64,000 bases of DNA from Lineus longissimus (GCF_910592395.1 NC_088311.1:2730501-2794500); one strand, 5' to 3'. Counted from the stretch's first letter, positions 37,201 to 50,627 are shown. The notes: generated by a model from the letters alone, not told the origin. Numbers and translations: made by a program.

Positions 37201-40200
37201 AGCAATTCGATTCTGTGATAGATGCTGCAACTGCTGGTAATCCTATTGACCTGTCTAAGATGCCCCCATCCCCGCCATCTGCATCTGCACCCAGTATTCA
37301 AGTGGAAAAGAGTAGGAACCAGGGCCATGGAGAAGCGGCTGCAGCTGCTGAGCCAGAATTGGATGTGCCAATGGATTCTTCAGGTAAACAGCTCTAGCCT
37401 AATACTAGATAACTTATCACGTGTCCACAGTTTATTGTGGTATCACATGATCTTGAAAACTTGAAAATCGGTTTTTCATCTGGTGTCTTTCATCATGCTC
37501 TAAACTGCAGAAATCATGTTTCAATTGAGTTTGCAGTTCCGCTAAAACAGCTATGATATTTTTTTACAATAAGGTTCATCAAGAAACCAGTTGCCCAATG
37601 TATTATCAATCACACAAACACAAAACTATTTCAATGAAATAACACCATACTTTTTTTGACAGTTGATAAAGATCTCTTTGGTGCCCCTGATGCCCCTCAA
37701 TCAGTGATGGAGGCCCTGCAACAGCGTTTACAAAAATACAAGTCAACTGTTGAGAAAGCTAAAGAAGAAGGAAATTCAGGCAAAGCGAGAAGAATGGGAA
37801 GAATAGCTAAGGTATGTGCACATGTTTGAAGCATATGGCTCACGAAGAAAAGGGTTGGCTCTTAAAATTTGGAGGGTTAGAGCTACATTCTACCAATACC
37901 ACACAAACCAGGCTGGCTCATTCCTGTAGATTATGGCTGAAATATTTTCACTGGATTTTAAATATGAATATCTCCTTATTTGTATTTCAGCAATATGAGG
38001 ATGCAATTAAAGCTCATAAGGCAGGCCGCCCAGTAGATTACAGTGAATTACCAACTCCTCCAGGTATACAAAAAATATAACATTTCTTGAACAGCCTTTG
38101 TCTTCAAATGCATTAATTGGCAAACCGATTCATCAGGTGTTTCGGGGTACAAGTGAACTGGCCATTTATATCTTCTTACCCCTATTACTGGCCTACAGCA
38201 TTAAGAATCTGTAGACTTGAGTAAGGTCTTTACTTTCTATTTGGATAAATAGTAATCTCCACCTTTGCATTAACACCTCTTTGAGTGTTTTGGTCTGACT
38301 ACTTTCTAGGATTCGCCCCCATACCAACAGGCTCCAGCCCAGCCCAAAGCATGTCACCCCCAGCAGCCAGCCCCCAACAGAGGTCACCAGGAGCACCACA
38401 GATGAGGACAGCGGCAGGGAGCGGGGGACAGACATCGCCAGCCACTGCTTCTCCACCAAAACCAGCTGTAAAACGGAAATCAGGTGAGTGGAGAATTTGG
38501 CAGTTTTTGACAGCTAGCACTTGATATAGAGGATGTGTGTGCTGGTACAGCCAAATGAGTTGCACATCGTCAAGTGACTTACTGAGAAAAGGGCATTTGA
38601 AAAAAGACAATAGCGAATTATAACAAATCGATATTGCAACATGTATGATTCTTGTCTTGGCAGGTGAAATTCCAGTGGGTCGACAGCAACAGCAGTTAGC
38701 TTTCATACTGGACAGACAGAAGCAATTCAAGCTGGCTGCTCTGAAGGCCAAGCAAGCTGGAGATAAAGAACAGGCTATGGCATATCTCAAACAAGCTAAG
38801 GTAAGGCCATTCTTAAAATTAGGTTTGCTTTCCCTAACTGACCAACACTACTGAAACACAAGATTAAATGAGCCCTCAAGTTCGTCACTTCTTCATCGAG
38901 ACAATACTTTTCTCTTCAAAGTTGTCAACTGTCACTGACCTGTCGAGATCGGAGAAATTAAGACTTACTGACTTACCCGCCTTAAAATTTAAGGCAAACC
39001 GTCCATCATTATTCAGTTATTTTGGGTGATAGATAAAAATGTGAACTTCTAAATCTTTAGCTGATTTCTAGTTCTTTGATCTCAGAAAAATAATGTATGA
39101 ATTCTCCATTGAACTTTGATTATTATTATGTTCTATTGTTGTCTGTTCCTTTTTTCAGGGTTTTGACCCAATGATAGAGTCTTTACATAATGGGGTCCGA
39201 GTTGACATGTCAAAAGTAAGTACATGATATAGCAGACTCGTTTAGCAGCGTTGAGAGAGTTATTGATATCTCCAGGCCAAGTTCTCTACTGTAAGTAAAC
39301 AAAGAGCATCATTTTAACGCACTGTGCTCTCGCATCAAGCAAATCTTTGACATTGCCCTCCCCTGGCTATTATTTGTCACCAGTATTTAGACAAGACCAT
39401 TGCTTAGGAGCTGGTAGCAAGAGACCATGGTCTTGCCAGTGGAAATAATGCCTTATGTTGTGTACATTATTGTGTTACCAGATACCAAGACCGCCAGGAA
39501 TGGAGGAAGAAAGTTTGTCAAGTTACGAATTTGTAGAATCGGATGATTGTTCAAATTCTGGGCAGACTGGTGACCGGGAAGAGATGTTTAAAAAGTTAGA
39601 GCAGGATCTTATCAATCAAATCAGGGTGAGGAGTTTATTGATGCATTTCATGACATGATATGCTCCTGATCGATGCTGTGATACAGACTATTACAAACGG
39701 AAAAGATTTGCCTGAATTCAAATTTTTGGTTGCGCTTCGATTGCAATTTTACTAAATCGTGAAATCACAAATCTCCCTGTGGCAATGAAATGTCTCCCTT
39801 AGTTCATATCACCAATTCGTTTACATTTCAGACGTACAGCAGCAATTCTAATCACTTCACTCACACTGGAGACATTAGTTCAGCAGATAGGTAGGTGTGG
39901 GCAGTTTACAGTATCAGTATGCACTCTCCCATCTTACAAACCACCGTAGTAATCTGTATATTGTTCAAGTCAAGGTATATGTCCCTGATGTCAGAGAAAC
40001 AGTCAATAATCTCTATCTTTATTTACAGATTTGACAAACTTGGACAAAACTGCCGCAAAGATTTAGATGCCCTGAAGAATGCTTATAAGCATGGTGATCC
40101 TGTGCCAAGATTTCATTACGAAACCAAAGAATTTAAGTTATTTAAGTGAGTTAGCTACAGTCCTCCGCATCCTCAGAACTAATATTTCTGTCAAGTTCAA

Positions 40201-43200
40201 GCTTAAAAATAGATGTCCGGTGACGTTACCAAACATTGTTTTGTCCACCACTAGAGCCAGTCGGCCAACTAGCAGGTTGCAGGTCTTGTGGTTATTACAA
40301 GACATGACTTAAGTAAAATACAAAGCACTTTATCTACTATATGTAACTAAGTAAGCTTGGCTTTACGTTTGATGCCTGAACTTGCTCTTGTATTGAGTTC
40401 TCCTTTCTCCCAGGTGTTGTACAGACCTCGGTGACAGTGATCTGGAACTTATTGTGGTGCGTGGAATTCATTATAACCCTCCTTCAGGTAAGTTAAGTGG
40501 TGAGAAGAGATAAATTACCAGAGTCTGAAAGCCAAAGAAGTCCTTGGTTTGAATCTCGCTGGGATAAGCTTTGAGCAAGATGGAAGACACCATGAAAAGC
40601 GCTATATAAGTGTGAAAGTTATTATCATTGTAATTGATAATATCTCTATGATGGTTTCAAATATCCTTGGGGGAGGCTTGTGTCATTTGAAAAGGAGTTT
40701 GAGTTGGGATAATGATACTACTCATCATCAGAATTCAGTACTGTTCCTGGTTTTTGATAGGTGAAACACTCTCGGTCAAAGTTTGTTTTTTGATCATTTC
40801 TCTGACGGACATCATCAAAAAGCATTTCATTCATTGCAGGGTATACACCTGAACAGCTTGACACATATGTGAAGTATGAATTTCCATTTCCGACGGTAAG
40901 AATAGGGTGATAAAGCATGTTAGAATCAGTCATTAAGTGTTTATTTCAAAGCCATGAGTAAATATTTAATATGTTGTTCTCAAGTCTACTAGCCCCCAGA
41001 GCCTCTCTAAGTGTTCTTCCAACTTAACATGGCCAGCTTTCAGTTCGTTTGGTAGGATTTGTCCGGGAGGAATAACAATATTCAGCCCAGCTACTGACTT
41101 GGTGTGGATGTTATTTCTAATCCAAGTTGTTCTTTCAGGATGATTGCCCCAAGGGTCAAACTCAAATGGTCAAGAGCACTGCTTGTCCAGGTGAGAAATT
41201 ATTGTCTTCTTTCAGGCCCTCTATACTTTCATTGCCTTACTAATGCAGAGTCAGGTTTATTGAATGCTGTTCACTTTATTCAGTCTTGCTATGTGCAATC
41301 AACAAAAAAGACCAGGGTTTTCGCATTGTTAATCATAATACAAAGGAAGGAGTGAGTGCAGTCCTGTACCTTGCTTCATGAGGGCAATCCAACCTGTTTC
41401 AGTGCAGTCATTGTTCGAAATTAGGGGTTCTTGTTACCAGTTTCTTGAGTAATTTCGCGTTGAGCTTCACTCAGATTCTTTGAATCTCTTCAGAATATGA
41501 AAAGTCATTCAAGATACCAATCAACAGAAAATCGAGGTCATTTCAACGACTGATCAAGATGAAAGTGTTCAAGTTTGAAGTTTATTATCGAAGGTAGGTC
41601 TCCTCAGGTAATAGGACAGTGTTCTCTCAAGACCACAGCTTGGACTTGAAGGAGGAGAACTGAAGTTCGAGGCTCACCTCACGTGTACACCTAAATCTTT
41701 CTAATGAAGTTTTGCAGTCCCAAAAATGCAGTGCTCATCATGTTATACCTGAAGCAACATGAAACAGGATCACTATAGACTTCAAAACGTTAATATATTG
41801 TTAGGTCTACCAGATATTCATTGTAAACAATTGTGTATTTTTTCTTCAGGGGAATTCTGAAGAGCGACAAAGTTTTGGGAAGTGCAAGTGTAAAGTTACA
41901 ACCATTAGAAGACCACTGTGAAATCCATGAGTGTGTAGATGTAAGCAAGAATAATTTTTCCATTTCCTTATTCCAACATAGTCAACAATATCTCAAATCC
42001 TCTGCTGAGAATGTATGTATGTGATTGAAATACCCAAATAAGCTGCTTATTATATTTCATGAGGCACAGTGTTCAAGGCCTTTTATTCACAACTTTTCCT
42101 TTGCATTGTTGGCTTTCCCAGGCAAATGATATAGTTATCACCGTGAAGATAAGGTGTTTCGGCAGAAAATGGGACACTGATTTGCAGTGGTTGAGAATAG
42201 ATGTAAAGTGGGATGAAAGTTCTCTTATTTTCTAATTTCAGCTGATGGATGGCAGACGGCCTTGTGGAGGTCGGTTAGAGGTCAGGGTTAGAATACGACA
42301 GCCTCTCGTGTCAAAGGAGGAGGAAGAAGTAAAGGAGAAGTGGTTGGTTATTGACCTATTCAATCGAGCTCTGACTGCAGGGGTAAGTTTACTTCTACTA
42401 ATCAAACTATGTTGCACTTTTGCTTCCATGTTTTAGTGTTGTAATGCAATGGAATCTGTCTGTATCATCTTTTGAAGTTTTATGACCCAGAACTACGAAG
42501 TATATCAGAAGAATTTTTTTAGATGTCTCAGCGATCATTGTCATTTGCAAATACAGCTTGGCAAACAACTGTGATGAAGACCACTTTATTAGAGACCATG
42601 TATTTTGTTGCGTTGCATGTTGCCTTTGCTTCTATGTCATATTTAGCTGTTGCTGTTTTTTCTTTTGCTTGTTAGCCTTCACAGACCAGAGCAAGATCAC
42701 GAGTGAGTGTTGTTGCTTTTGCTTTATTCGGATGACATGTTTATGAAACATCTTGATAAACAAGAAAAAACTATCAGAGATTCGAAGGTGGATTAGTTCA
42801 AGTATTACACCAATGTATGGTTACAAATGACAGTGATTTGGGCTGCTTTTCCTGTACCAGTGATCAATCCACCAAAACAAAAGGTTTTGTGCCGCTATTT
42901 TCAAAATGCAAACATTGAACGTGATTGATCAATCGAAATCATTTTTGCATTCTTCAGCAATTTGTACCCAGTCCGTTCATCATTCCTACATGTATTTTTA
43001 CATTGGCAAGTTGCTTATTGGTCTGGCCTGTGTAAAGTTTCGAAAGAGTTTTTTTGGGCTAAGTTGATTACATTCTTCTTTGTTCTCCTTCCAGTCCCCT
43101 GCTGCTAATAGTGGTGCTACTAGGTAAGTTAGGGTCTTGACTTTACGTCTTCTGTCGGTTGCCATATCAGCATGCATCTAAAATCAATTGCAGAAATAGC

Positions 43201-46200
43201 AAAGCACTTCTTGAACATGGTACTATAAGCCGAGGACACATGGTTTCGAAAGACAAAGTCTTAGGCCTACTGTAAATCCATAACCTGTCATTTGGCCCAC
43301 TATTTCCAGCGTTGGCGCGTCTGTTTTTATTTCGCCACTTGCGCATGCTGCACATGAGTGGCGAATGTAAAACAATGTCTGGCTAAAGATTTTGCTAATT
43401 CAATTTGAATTGCCATGATTTGGCGAGAGAGTAATAGTGTTGTGCGACAATTGATCAAAGTCTATCAAAAAGATCCACTTCCACACCAAATGCACCAAGG
43501 AACGATCGTTAGTCAGTCAAACTTTATCATATTTACGGGCGGCCGCGCTATCACGCGTGGTTGCTATCGTCTGCATTGTAGTTCCACATGTTGCCGCTAA
43601 CAGTGATTTTCGTGGCGCTGCTGGTCGCCTTACGCATACATTATCGGCTAGTTTCCCGCTCGCTTCGTTGCCATGGAGTCTCCGGTCACGGGTTCCTCGA
43701 ATCGTTCGTTGATTCGCTAGTCTCAGTACTGGCGGGCTGCCATTGTCGCACATGTTACTGTGGGCTGGGTCGGCCCCACGATGGACAAACGATCGGCAAT
43801 GGCTAGAGCTGACTCAATATGAGTGACAGCCACTTGGCTAAAGAGTGGCTAGGAGGAAAGAATTTACAGAGCCAACCCTGATTTCAGCATTTGTCAAACA
43901 AGGTCATCTTGAGAGTTGTTTGTCATGACTGAGTAACCCTGTTAACGAGAAAATTTTGTACGTGTAAACTTAGCTAAATCGATGTTGTTTCTGTGCGGTG
44001 TTTGTTTGCCCCTTTCATTTTCTAGACCGAACACCCACCCTCACCGCCGCACACCATTTCCAAGCACCAAACGTAGTTGCCTATCTGGAACTTCTTTCCG
44101 GCACAACCAAACTAATTTGGTCTCCTTGTTTTATATTTTGGCAGGAGAGCCTCAACATCTAAAGTTTGCTCTGTGTCCTAAAGAGATCCTCACTTGGAAA
44201 TGGTTCCGTGCAGACCTTTTGACTATAGGCCCTACCTTCCTAAATATGGGCCTAGGACATGTGGAGTCAAGTGGGACCCTGGACTAATCTTAATGCCACT
44301 TGACCTGGAACTATCCCACTGGATTCACTGTGATCTTGGACTATTTTCCACAGATATTGTGTTATCTGACAATGGACATCACCATTAAATTAATTACTTA
44401 AAATTTAGTGTTTTCTGTCTGGATAAAGAAAAATGAGAATACTTCTGTATGTGACTGTGACCTGGAATGTCAGTATTAAAAATCTTTGAGTTCTCTAGTC
44501 GGTTTCAGTTTTTGAGTGATATACGTGGACTTACCATTAAACGCCTGGATATTAGCACCATATCTAAATTCAGGACAGCAGCACTCATAACAAATATGAA
44601 CTTTTAAAAGCGTGAGGGGCATATTTTTATATACTTGCCATATTTTATATATTTAGATACTCATTTATGTTTGATATTGTGTACCAGTCTTACAAGCTGC
44701 TTGTTGACAGTTAGATATTCACATCATGTATGAACAGCGTCAGCTGCCTTTAGTACTAGAAAGATAATCACAGCATACATGAACTTATATTTGTTCTTGA
44801 ATTGATTAAGAATACCTGTAAGATAGTAGTTGTTTACTGAACAAAACCATGTCCATTATATTGTTTTCAATATCCATCTTCATGTTTTTGGTTTGGAGAC
44901 GCACAGGAGTGGGACTGAATTGAAGAGTGCTTTTAGCTGTCTGATCTACCAGTGGACTTGGCATTCCATACTGGCTGTCTTGGCTAGTCATGCCAGCTGT
45001 CTGGGGATGACTATTGCCATCTTGGAGATAGAAAGGGCTGAATTACTACGCTTTTGTATGCCAGACTAGATGTCAAAAGCTTGAAGGACTTGTGAAGGTA
45101 TCTGACTTTGGGTAAAAGCGATGCTTTACATGCAGTAGATTCTTTTTCTCTAATTGCAGCATTGACGTTTTAAAGTTTGAGAAGCAGTTGCTCGATAAGA
45201 AGGTGAGTCTGATGGAGAACCTTCTTTTTGTTAAACCTAAAATAAGACCTTTTAGTCTTAAGAGGAACGTAAAATTGTTGCCAAAAACTTTTAGCCTATG
45301 TAATTAGATGGATTTGAGGATTCACTTTGCCAGTGAACTAATACAAGAACCTAAGAGTCGTGGTGGCCCTAGCTCTAAAACCTGATGCCAGTGTCATTAC
45401 CTCATCATGGACTACAAATCCTACAAGATACAATGCTTAAATCGTGCCAATTGTCTACCTCATGAGCATCCTTTTATTCATTTCTTTGACAGATTATAAC
45501 ATATCAGAAGCAGTTGACTCCAACACAGATAACAGCACTTCAACACAAGAGTCAGCAGTTGCAAGATCAGGCTTTAAAGCTTCAACAAGACTTGAAACAA
45601 GGGGGGATAGGGGCATACAAATGTAAGTAGCTCATTCAAATCAAGCCTGTTCGAGATAAAAACGTGAAAGTTATTTCTCTACCCGTGTGCAGGGAGGTGC
45701 ACAGAACTAACAACGGAGTTACATGTAAGGCCCCTAATTCACCTCAGGTCCACCTGAAGCCTCTATGAGTTTGATGCCTTTTCCTGTATATGTGGACAAA
45801 ATTTCCATTTCTATCATCCAGCATACGCTGCTTGTATTGAAAAGTCATCTGAGCAGTATGTACAAGAGGCAAGAGCATTGTTGGCAAAAGGTGACAAGGA
45901 TAAGGCACAGATAGCCATGTCCAAGAAGAAACTTGTAGAAAAGGAGGTAGGCATTACAATCATCTATTCATTTGTAATGGGTATTTTGTGGCATGTCACT
46001 ACTATTTGGCACCATAGGCATTTTGGCCTACTGTCCGGGAAGGGGACCAGGAGTCGATCACCAGCTATTCAAGTTTCTCAGCAATATATCCATGTTGTGA
46101 CTTTTCCCAGTGATGTTTAGGATCATGAGCCTGATGTCTAACTCTAAGATCCCTTACCATCTTTCAGTGAATACTATGGATACTGCAGGTTCTCATTGCA

Positions 46201-46305
46201 CTCTTATACTTTTACAGTGTACATACATGTATATGTGAAAATGTAAGGTTTGTTTTCTTGTTTGTCTTTCAGGTTGCAGCAATACGTAGTAAGATTCCAG
46301 CCTAG
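34205..46305 (+). CDS. CC2D1A: CC2D1A/B (Lgd) - DM14 and C2 domain ESCRT-III regulator
   Basis: Exons that keep frame: 34205-34261, 34704-34833, 35007-35104, 35458-35763, 36069-36201, 36527-36622, 36900-37006, 37203-37383, 37663-37811, 37991-38063, 38310-38483, 38664-38800, 39159-39215, 39482-39625, 39832-39890, 40029-40145, 40414-40487, 40840-40895, 41139-41190, 41494-41593, 41850-41940, 42242-42382, a microexon near 42676-42702, 43095-43123, 45160-45202, 45493-45622, 45822-45946, 46273-46305. The product is about 970 residues, close to human CC2D1A. It has acidic D/E runs at the N-terminus, four DM14 domains, a linker, a C2 domain (VVRGIHYNPPSG, YVKYEFPFP, VKVFKFEVYY, LGSASVKLQPLE) and a C-terminal helical tail. 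Lgd/CC2D1 proteins bind CHMP4/Shrub through DM14 domains and control endosomal sorting of Notch. Whether this is the A or B paralogue, or a single ancestral gene, is not resolved. The intron after exon 4 has a GC donor. Confidence 0.9.
40520..40660 (+). mobile_element. tRNA-derived SINE fragment
   Basis: GGTTTGAATCTC (near 40546) matches a pol III B box, and GCGCTATATAAGTG followed by a TTATTATCATTG-type tail matches a SINE 3' end. The A box is not clear. It lies in a CC2D1 intron. The tail resembles that of the 1518-1981 SINE. Confidence 0.5.
43280..43860. other. CpG-rich island within a CC2D1 intron
   Basis: Unlike the AT-rich surroundings, this part of the 2-kb intron 43124-45159 is rich in GC and CpG. 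It contains TTGCGCATGC (NRF1-like, near 43339), a 9-bp palindrome TTCGCCACT...AGTGGCGAA (43331-43365), GGGCGGCCGCGC near 43539 and GTTGCCATGGAG (RFX X-box-like, near 43668). Open frames exist on both strands (43588-43806 plus, 43517-43753 minus) but carry no recognisable motif. An internal promoter is possible. Confidence 0.4.
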
Positions 46306-47342
46306 GACACTGAACAAAAAAACATCTGTGATCAAGACGTGACATTGTGACATTTCTTATATCATGGATTCAAAATGTGATCACCTAAGTTAAGAATAGA
46401 CTGAAAAAATATATTGTTGTCTTTCTAAGTGACTTTAAGACAATATGGATGCCTTTAAGAAAAAATCACCTCCAATATACGCTATACTAGGTTGTGACAG
46501 TCTTTCTGACATGCCCTGTAATATGAAATTATGAGGGCTTTTCTGAGGTGTAATATTATTGGACTAGCACAATGATCTGGATTAATTTGTATCTGTATAA
46601 AGCACACATTTCCTTTGTATCAGTTCCAATTCAGTTTCAGCTTTGAGGTAATCATGTTTTAACTGTTGTGATTTTCTGTTGCTAGAAAGTTATTATTATG
46701 CAGAACTACAATCTCCTCTGTTATGATACAAAGCTATTACCTGCTGCTAGAGCATTCTTCTCATCATAGGGGTTCCTTTTCATACTGGTAGTTGTTTGGT
46801 AGTCTGACCACATATCTGTTGACTGATTTGTACAAAGATTTATCTTCTCATGTTGTACATGTAGTATAAGAAGAAAGCTTGAAAGTTTCATTGACATCTA
46901 CTCTATGAGATGGCTGCCTATTGTTAGTAAACTGTTAATGGATATAAATTATACGGTGTATATGAATTAATATCAGTGTTATAGTTTCTTTAAATTTACT
47001 ACTTCGTCACTATCTTTGTCCTTTGCATTGTATGCCTGAAAAACATCCCCCACTCCACCCCTGTCCATATGAGCCCCAGCTGGAGCCTTGTCTTGATTCT
47101 CTAAAGTGACTCTGAAAGGACAAGTCACTTCAGCTTCCTCACAAAGAATCATCCAGTTCAGCTCCTACGGATTTATATACCGTGGCCATAAGTTGTACTT
47201 CTGCTGGGGAGGACCATGTTCCACCCCTCGGCACCCCCTTTTCAGACCCCCAGAAAAAAAAAGTATAAGAGGTGGCTGCATAAGGTCTTTTGCAGTAATG
47301 TCTCCAAGACAAGGTCTTCTTGAATCAATAAAGTTATGTTAG
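46306..47342 (+). terminator. CC2D1 3' UTR and polyadenylation signal
   Basis: The region after the TAG at 46303-46305 has no sustained reading frame. A canonical AATAAA sits at 47337-47342, giving a 3' UTR of about 1.05 kb. The minisatellite begins about 220 bases further on. Confidence 0.55.
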
Positions 47343-47560
47343 CTACACTCCTTTACTATATTTTATTTTTTGGTTGAAAAATGACCCCCTTTTTCAACAC
47401 CCCGACCCCCTAAAAATTCCCGGCATCGGAACAGTGGTTAGGTCTTTTCAGTTCTTCCTTTGCCCTGAAGATGGCGATGGCGTAGTTCTTTCATGAAGTC
47501 CATGAGACTCCGATAACCAGCTCAAAGAGGGGGGGATTTGGGCCACGTAGATCTACGAAG

Positions 47561-50021
47561 TGTTGAGGTGTTGGAGAGGTGGCCGAAGACAGTAGAGGAC
47601 ATTCGCACTCAGAGACAGGAGGTGACGCTCAGGGATGGATTAAGGTGTTTCGAGGTTACCAAAGACAGTGGAGGACATTTGCATTCTGGGGCGTGAGATG
47701 TCATTCAGAGATGGCTTGAGATGTTGGGAGGTGACAGGACACTGTAGAGGTCATTTGCATTCAGAGGCGGGAGATGACCTCAGGGATGGCTTGAGGTGTT
47801 GGGGGGGGGGGGTGACCGAAGACATTAGAGTACATTCTCATTCAGGGGTGAGAGATGATGTTCAGGGATGGCTTGAGGTCTCGGGAGGTGACAGAGGACA
47901 GTAGAGGACATTCGCATTCAGGGGTGAGAGATGATGTATAGGGATGGCTTGAGGTGTTGAGAGGTGACGGAAGACAGTAGAGGACATTCGCATTCAAAGG
48001 TGAGAGATGATGCTCAGGGACGGCTTGAGGTCCCGGAAGATGACAGAGGACAGTAGAGGACATACGCTTTCAGAGGTGAAATATGATGTTCAGAGATGGC
48101 TTGAGGTGTAGAGAGGTGAGCGATGGCAGTAGAGGACATTTGCATTCAAAGGTGAGAGATGACGCTCAGGGATGGCTTGAGGTGTTGGGAGGTGACCGAA
48201 GACAGTAGAGGACATTCTCATTCAGGGGTGGAAGATGACGCTCAGTGATGGCTTGAAGTCTCGGGAGGTGACCGAAGACAGTAGAGGACATTCGCATTTA
48301 GGGGTGAGAGGTGACGCTCAGTGATGGCTTGAGGTGATAGGGGTGACCGAAGACAGTAGAGGACATTCGCATTCAGGGGTGAGAGGTGACGCTCAGTGAT
48401 GGCTTGAGGTGTTGGGAGGTGACAGAACACAGTAGAGGACATTCTCATTCAGGGGTGGAAGATGACGCTCAGTGATGGCTTGAGGTCTCGGGAGGTGACG
48501 GAAGACAGTAGAGGACATTCGCATTCAGGGGTGAGAGGTGACGCTCAGTGATGGCTTGAGGTGATAGGGGTGACCGAAGACAGTAGAGGACATTCGCATT
48601 CAGGGGAGAGAGATGACGCTCAGGGATGGCTTGAGGTGTTGGGAGGTGACAGAACACAGAAGAGGACATTCTCATTCAGGGGTGAGAGATGACACTCGGG
48701 GATGGCTTGAGGTCTTGGGAGGTGACCGAAGACAGTAGAGGACATTCTCATTCAGGGGAGAGAGATGACGCTCGGGGATGGCCTGAGGTCTTGGGAGGTG
48801 AGCGAAGACAGTAGAGGACATTCGCATTCAGGGGAGAGAGATGACGCTCGGGGATGGCCTGAGGTCTTGGGAGGTGACCAAAGACAGTAGAGGACATTCG
48901 CATTCAGGGGAGAGAGATGACGCTCAGGGATGGCTTGAGGTCTTGGGAGACCGAAGACAGTAGAGGACATTCTCATTCAGGGGAGAGAGATGACGCTCGG
49001 TGATGGCCTGAGGTCTTGGGAGGTGACCGAAGACAGTAGAGGACATTCTCATTCAGGGGAGAGAGATGACGCTCGGGGATGGCCTGAGGTCTTGGGAGGT
49101 GAGCGAAGACAGTAGAGGACATTCGCATTCAGGGGAGAGAGATGACGCTCGGGGATGGCCTGAGGTCTTGGGAGGTGACCAAAGACAGTAGAGGACATTC
49201 GCATTCAGGGGAGAGAGATGACGCTCAGGGATGGCTTGAGGTCTTGGGAGACCGAAGACAGTAGAGGACATTCTCATTCAGGGGAGAGAGATGACGCTCG
49301 GTGATGGCCTGAGGTCTTGGGAGGTGACCGAAGACAGTAGAGGACATTCTCATTCAGGGGAGGGAGATGACGCTCGGGGATGGCCTGAGGTCTTGGGAGG
49401 TGACCGAAGACAGTAGAGGACATTCGCATTCAAGGGAGAGAGATGATGCTCAGGGATGGCTTGAGGTCTTGGGAGACCGAAGACAGTAGAGGACATTCTC
49501 ATTCAGGGGAGAGAGATGACGCTCGGTGATGGCCTGAGGTCTTGGGAGGTGACCGAAGACAGTAGAGGACATTCTCATTCAGGGGAGAGAGATGACGCTC
49601 GGGGATGGCCTGAGGTCTTGGGAGGTGACCGAAGACAGTAGAGGACATTCGCATTCAAGGGAGAGAGATGATGCTCAGGGATGGCTTGAGGTCTTGGGAG
49701 GTGACCGAAGACAGTAGAGGACATTCGCATTTACGGGGGGAGAGATGACGCTCAGGGATGGCCCGAGGTCTTGGGAGGCGACAGAAGACAGTGGAGGACA
49801 TTCTCATTCAGGGGAGAGAGATGACGCTCGGTGATGGCCTGAGGTCTCAGGGGGCGACAGAAGAGAGTAGAGGACATTCTCATTCAGGGGTGAGAGATGA
49901 CACTCGGGGACGGCTTGAGGTCTTGGGAGGCGACAGAAGACAGTAGAGGACATTCTCATTCAGGGGTGAGAGAGGACGCTCGGGGATGGCTTGAGGTCTC
50001 GGGAGGCGACAGAAGACAGTA
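47561..50021. repeat. Minisatellite, ~76-bp unit, about 32 copies
   Basis: Each unit carries ACAGTAGAGGACATTC, GCATTCAGGGG, a GAGAGATGACGCTC segment and GGGATGGCTTGAGGTCTTGG. The plus strand is strongly purine-rich. In the centre, four monomers, one shortened by three bases, form a 301-bp higher-order unit: 48752-48976 and 49053-49277 translate identically on the minus strand. The unit is not a multiple of three and frames break often, so open frames inside it are not genes. It lies between the convergent 3' ends of CC2D1 and STPG1. Confidence 0.95.
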
Positions 50022-50058
50022 TAATGAGAGACAATTTGTGTTCCTTATTCTCAGAGAG

Positions 50059-50180
50059 TTTATTCAATAAATAAACCCAAAGAAGACATATTCATGTCCC
50101 ATTATTAGTCACATAAAACTGATACATACAACGAAAATTAAATACATAAATAAATAAACAACATTGTTGTTTATTTTATT
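50059..50180 (-). terminator. STPG1 polyadenylation signals
   Basis: Minus-strand AATAAA at 50175-50180, 50170-50175 and 50059-50064 (TTTATT on the plus strand). They are 450-570 bases after the STPG1 stop, and just before the minisatellite. Confidence 0.5.
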
Positions 50181-50627
50181 CTTAAACGGTATAATCACAT
50201 GTTATCACAGTCATGACTTTGGACGGAGTTTGAAAGGTAAATCACATAAAAAGGTAAAAGTCAACACTTTATTTAAGATTTTGGTAATCACAAGATCAAC
50301 ATTTTCAGTTACTATGGTCTCCAGCCACTTTGCAAAGTGGTCTTCACCCAAAAGACATTATTGCTGTAGCTGTTGACTGGTCAGATGATGATCGCCTGCA
50401 AATTTTGTCATCATGTAGAGTTATGAAGGTCTCCAGTAGCCTCTGGGTCTCACACCCTGGAATGCATGGACCCAAAAGATTGGTGCTCTTGATCAATCAA
50501 GAAGATAAGCACATGATCAAGAAGTATATTTGATAATGATATGACCCAATTACTGACTATTTATTGTCAACAGTCGAATTAAATTGGCTGATTTTCAGTC
50601 CGGTATGCCTGCTTTTACACAATATTC

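Noticed and set aside
43588-43806. 72-aa plus-strand ORF with a hydrophobic start in the CpG-rich block
   Set aside because: Could mimic a signal peptide, but there is no splice context, no known motif and an equally long antisense frame.
48242-49277. Series of 68-74 aa minus-strand ORFs repeating the same peptide
   Set aside because: They are translations of the 76-bp minisatellite; the unit is not a multiple of three, frames break regularly, and there is no splice or start context.
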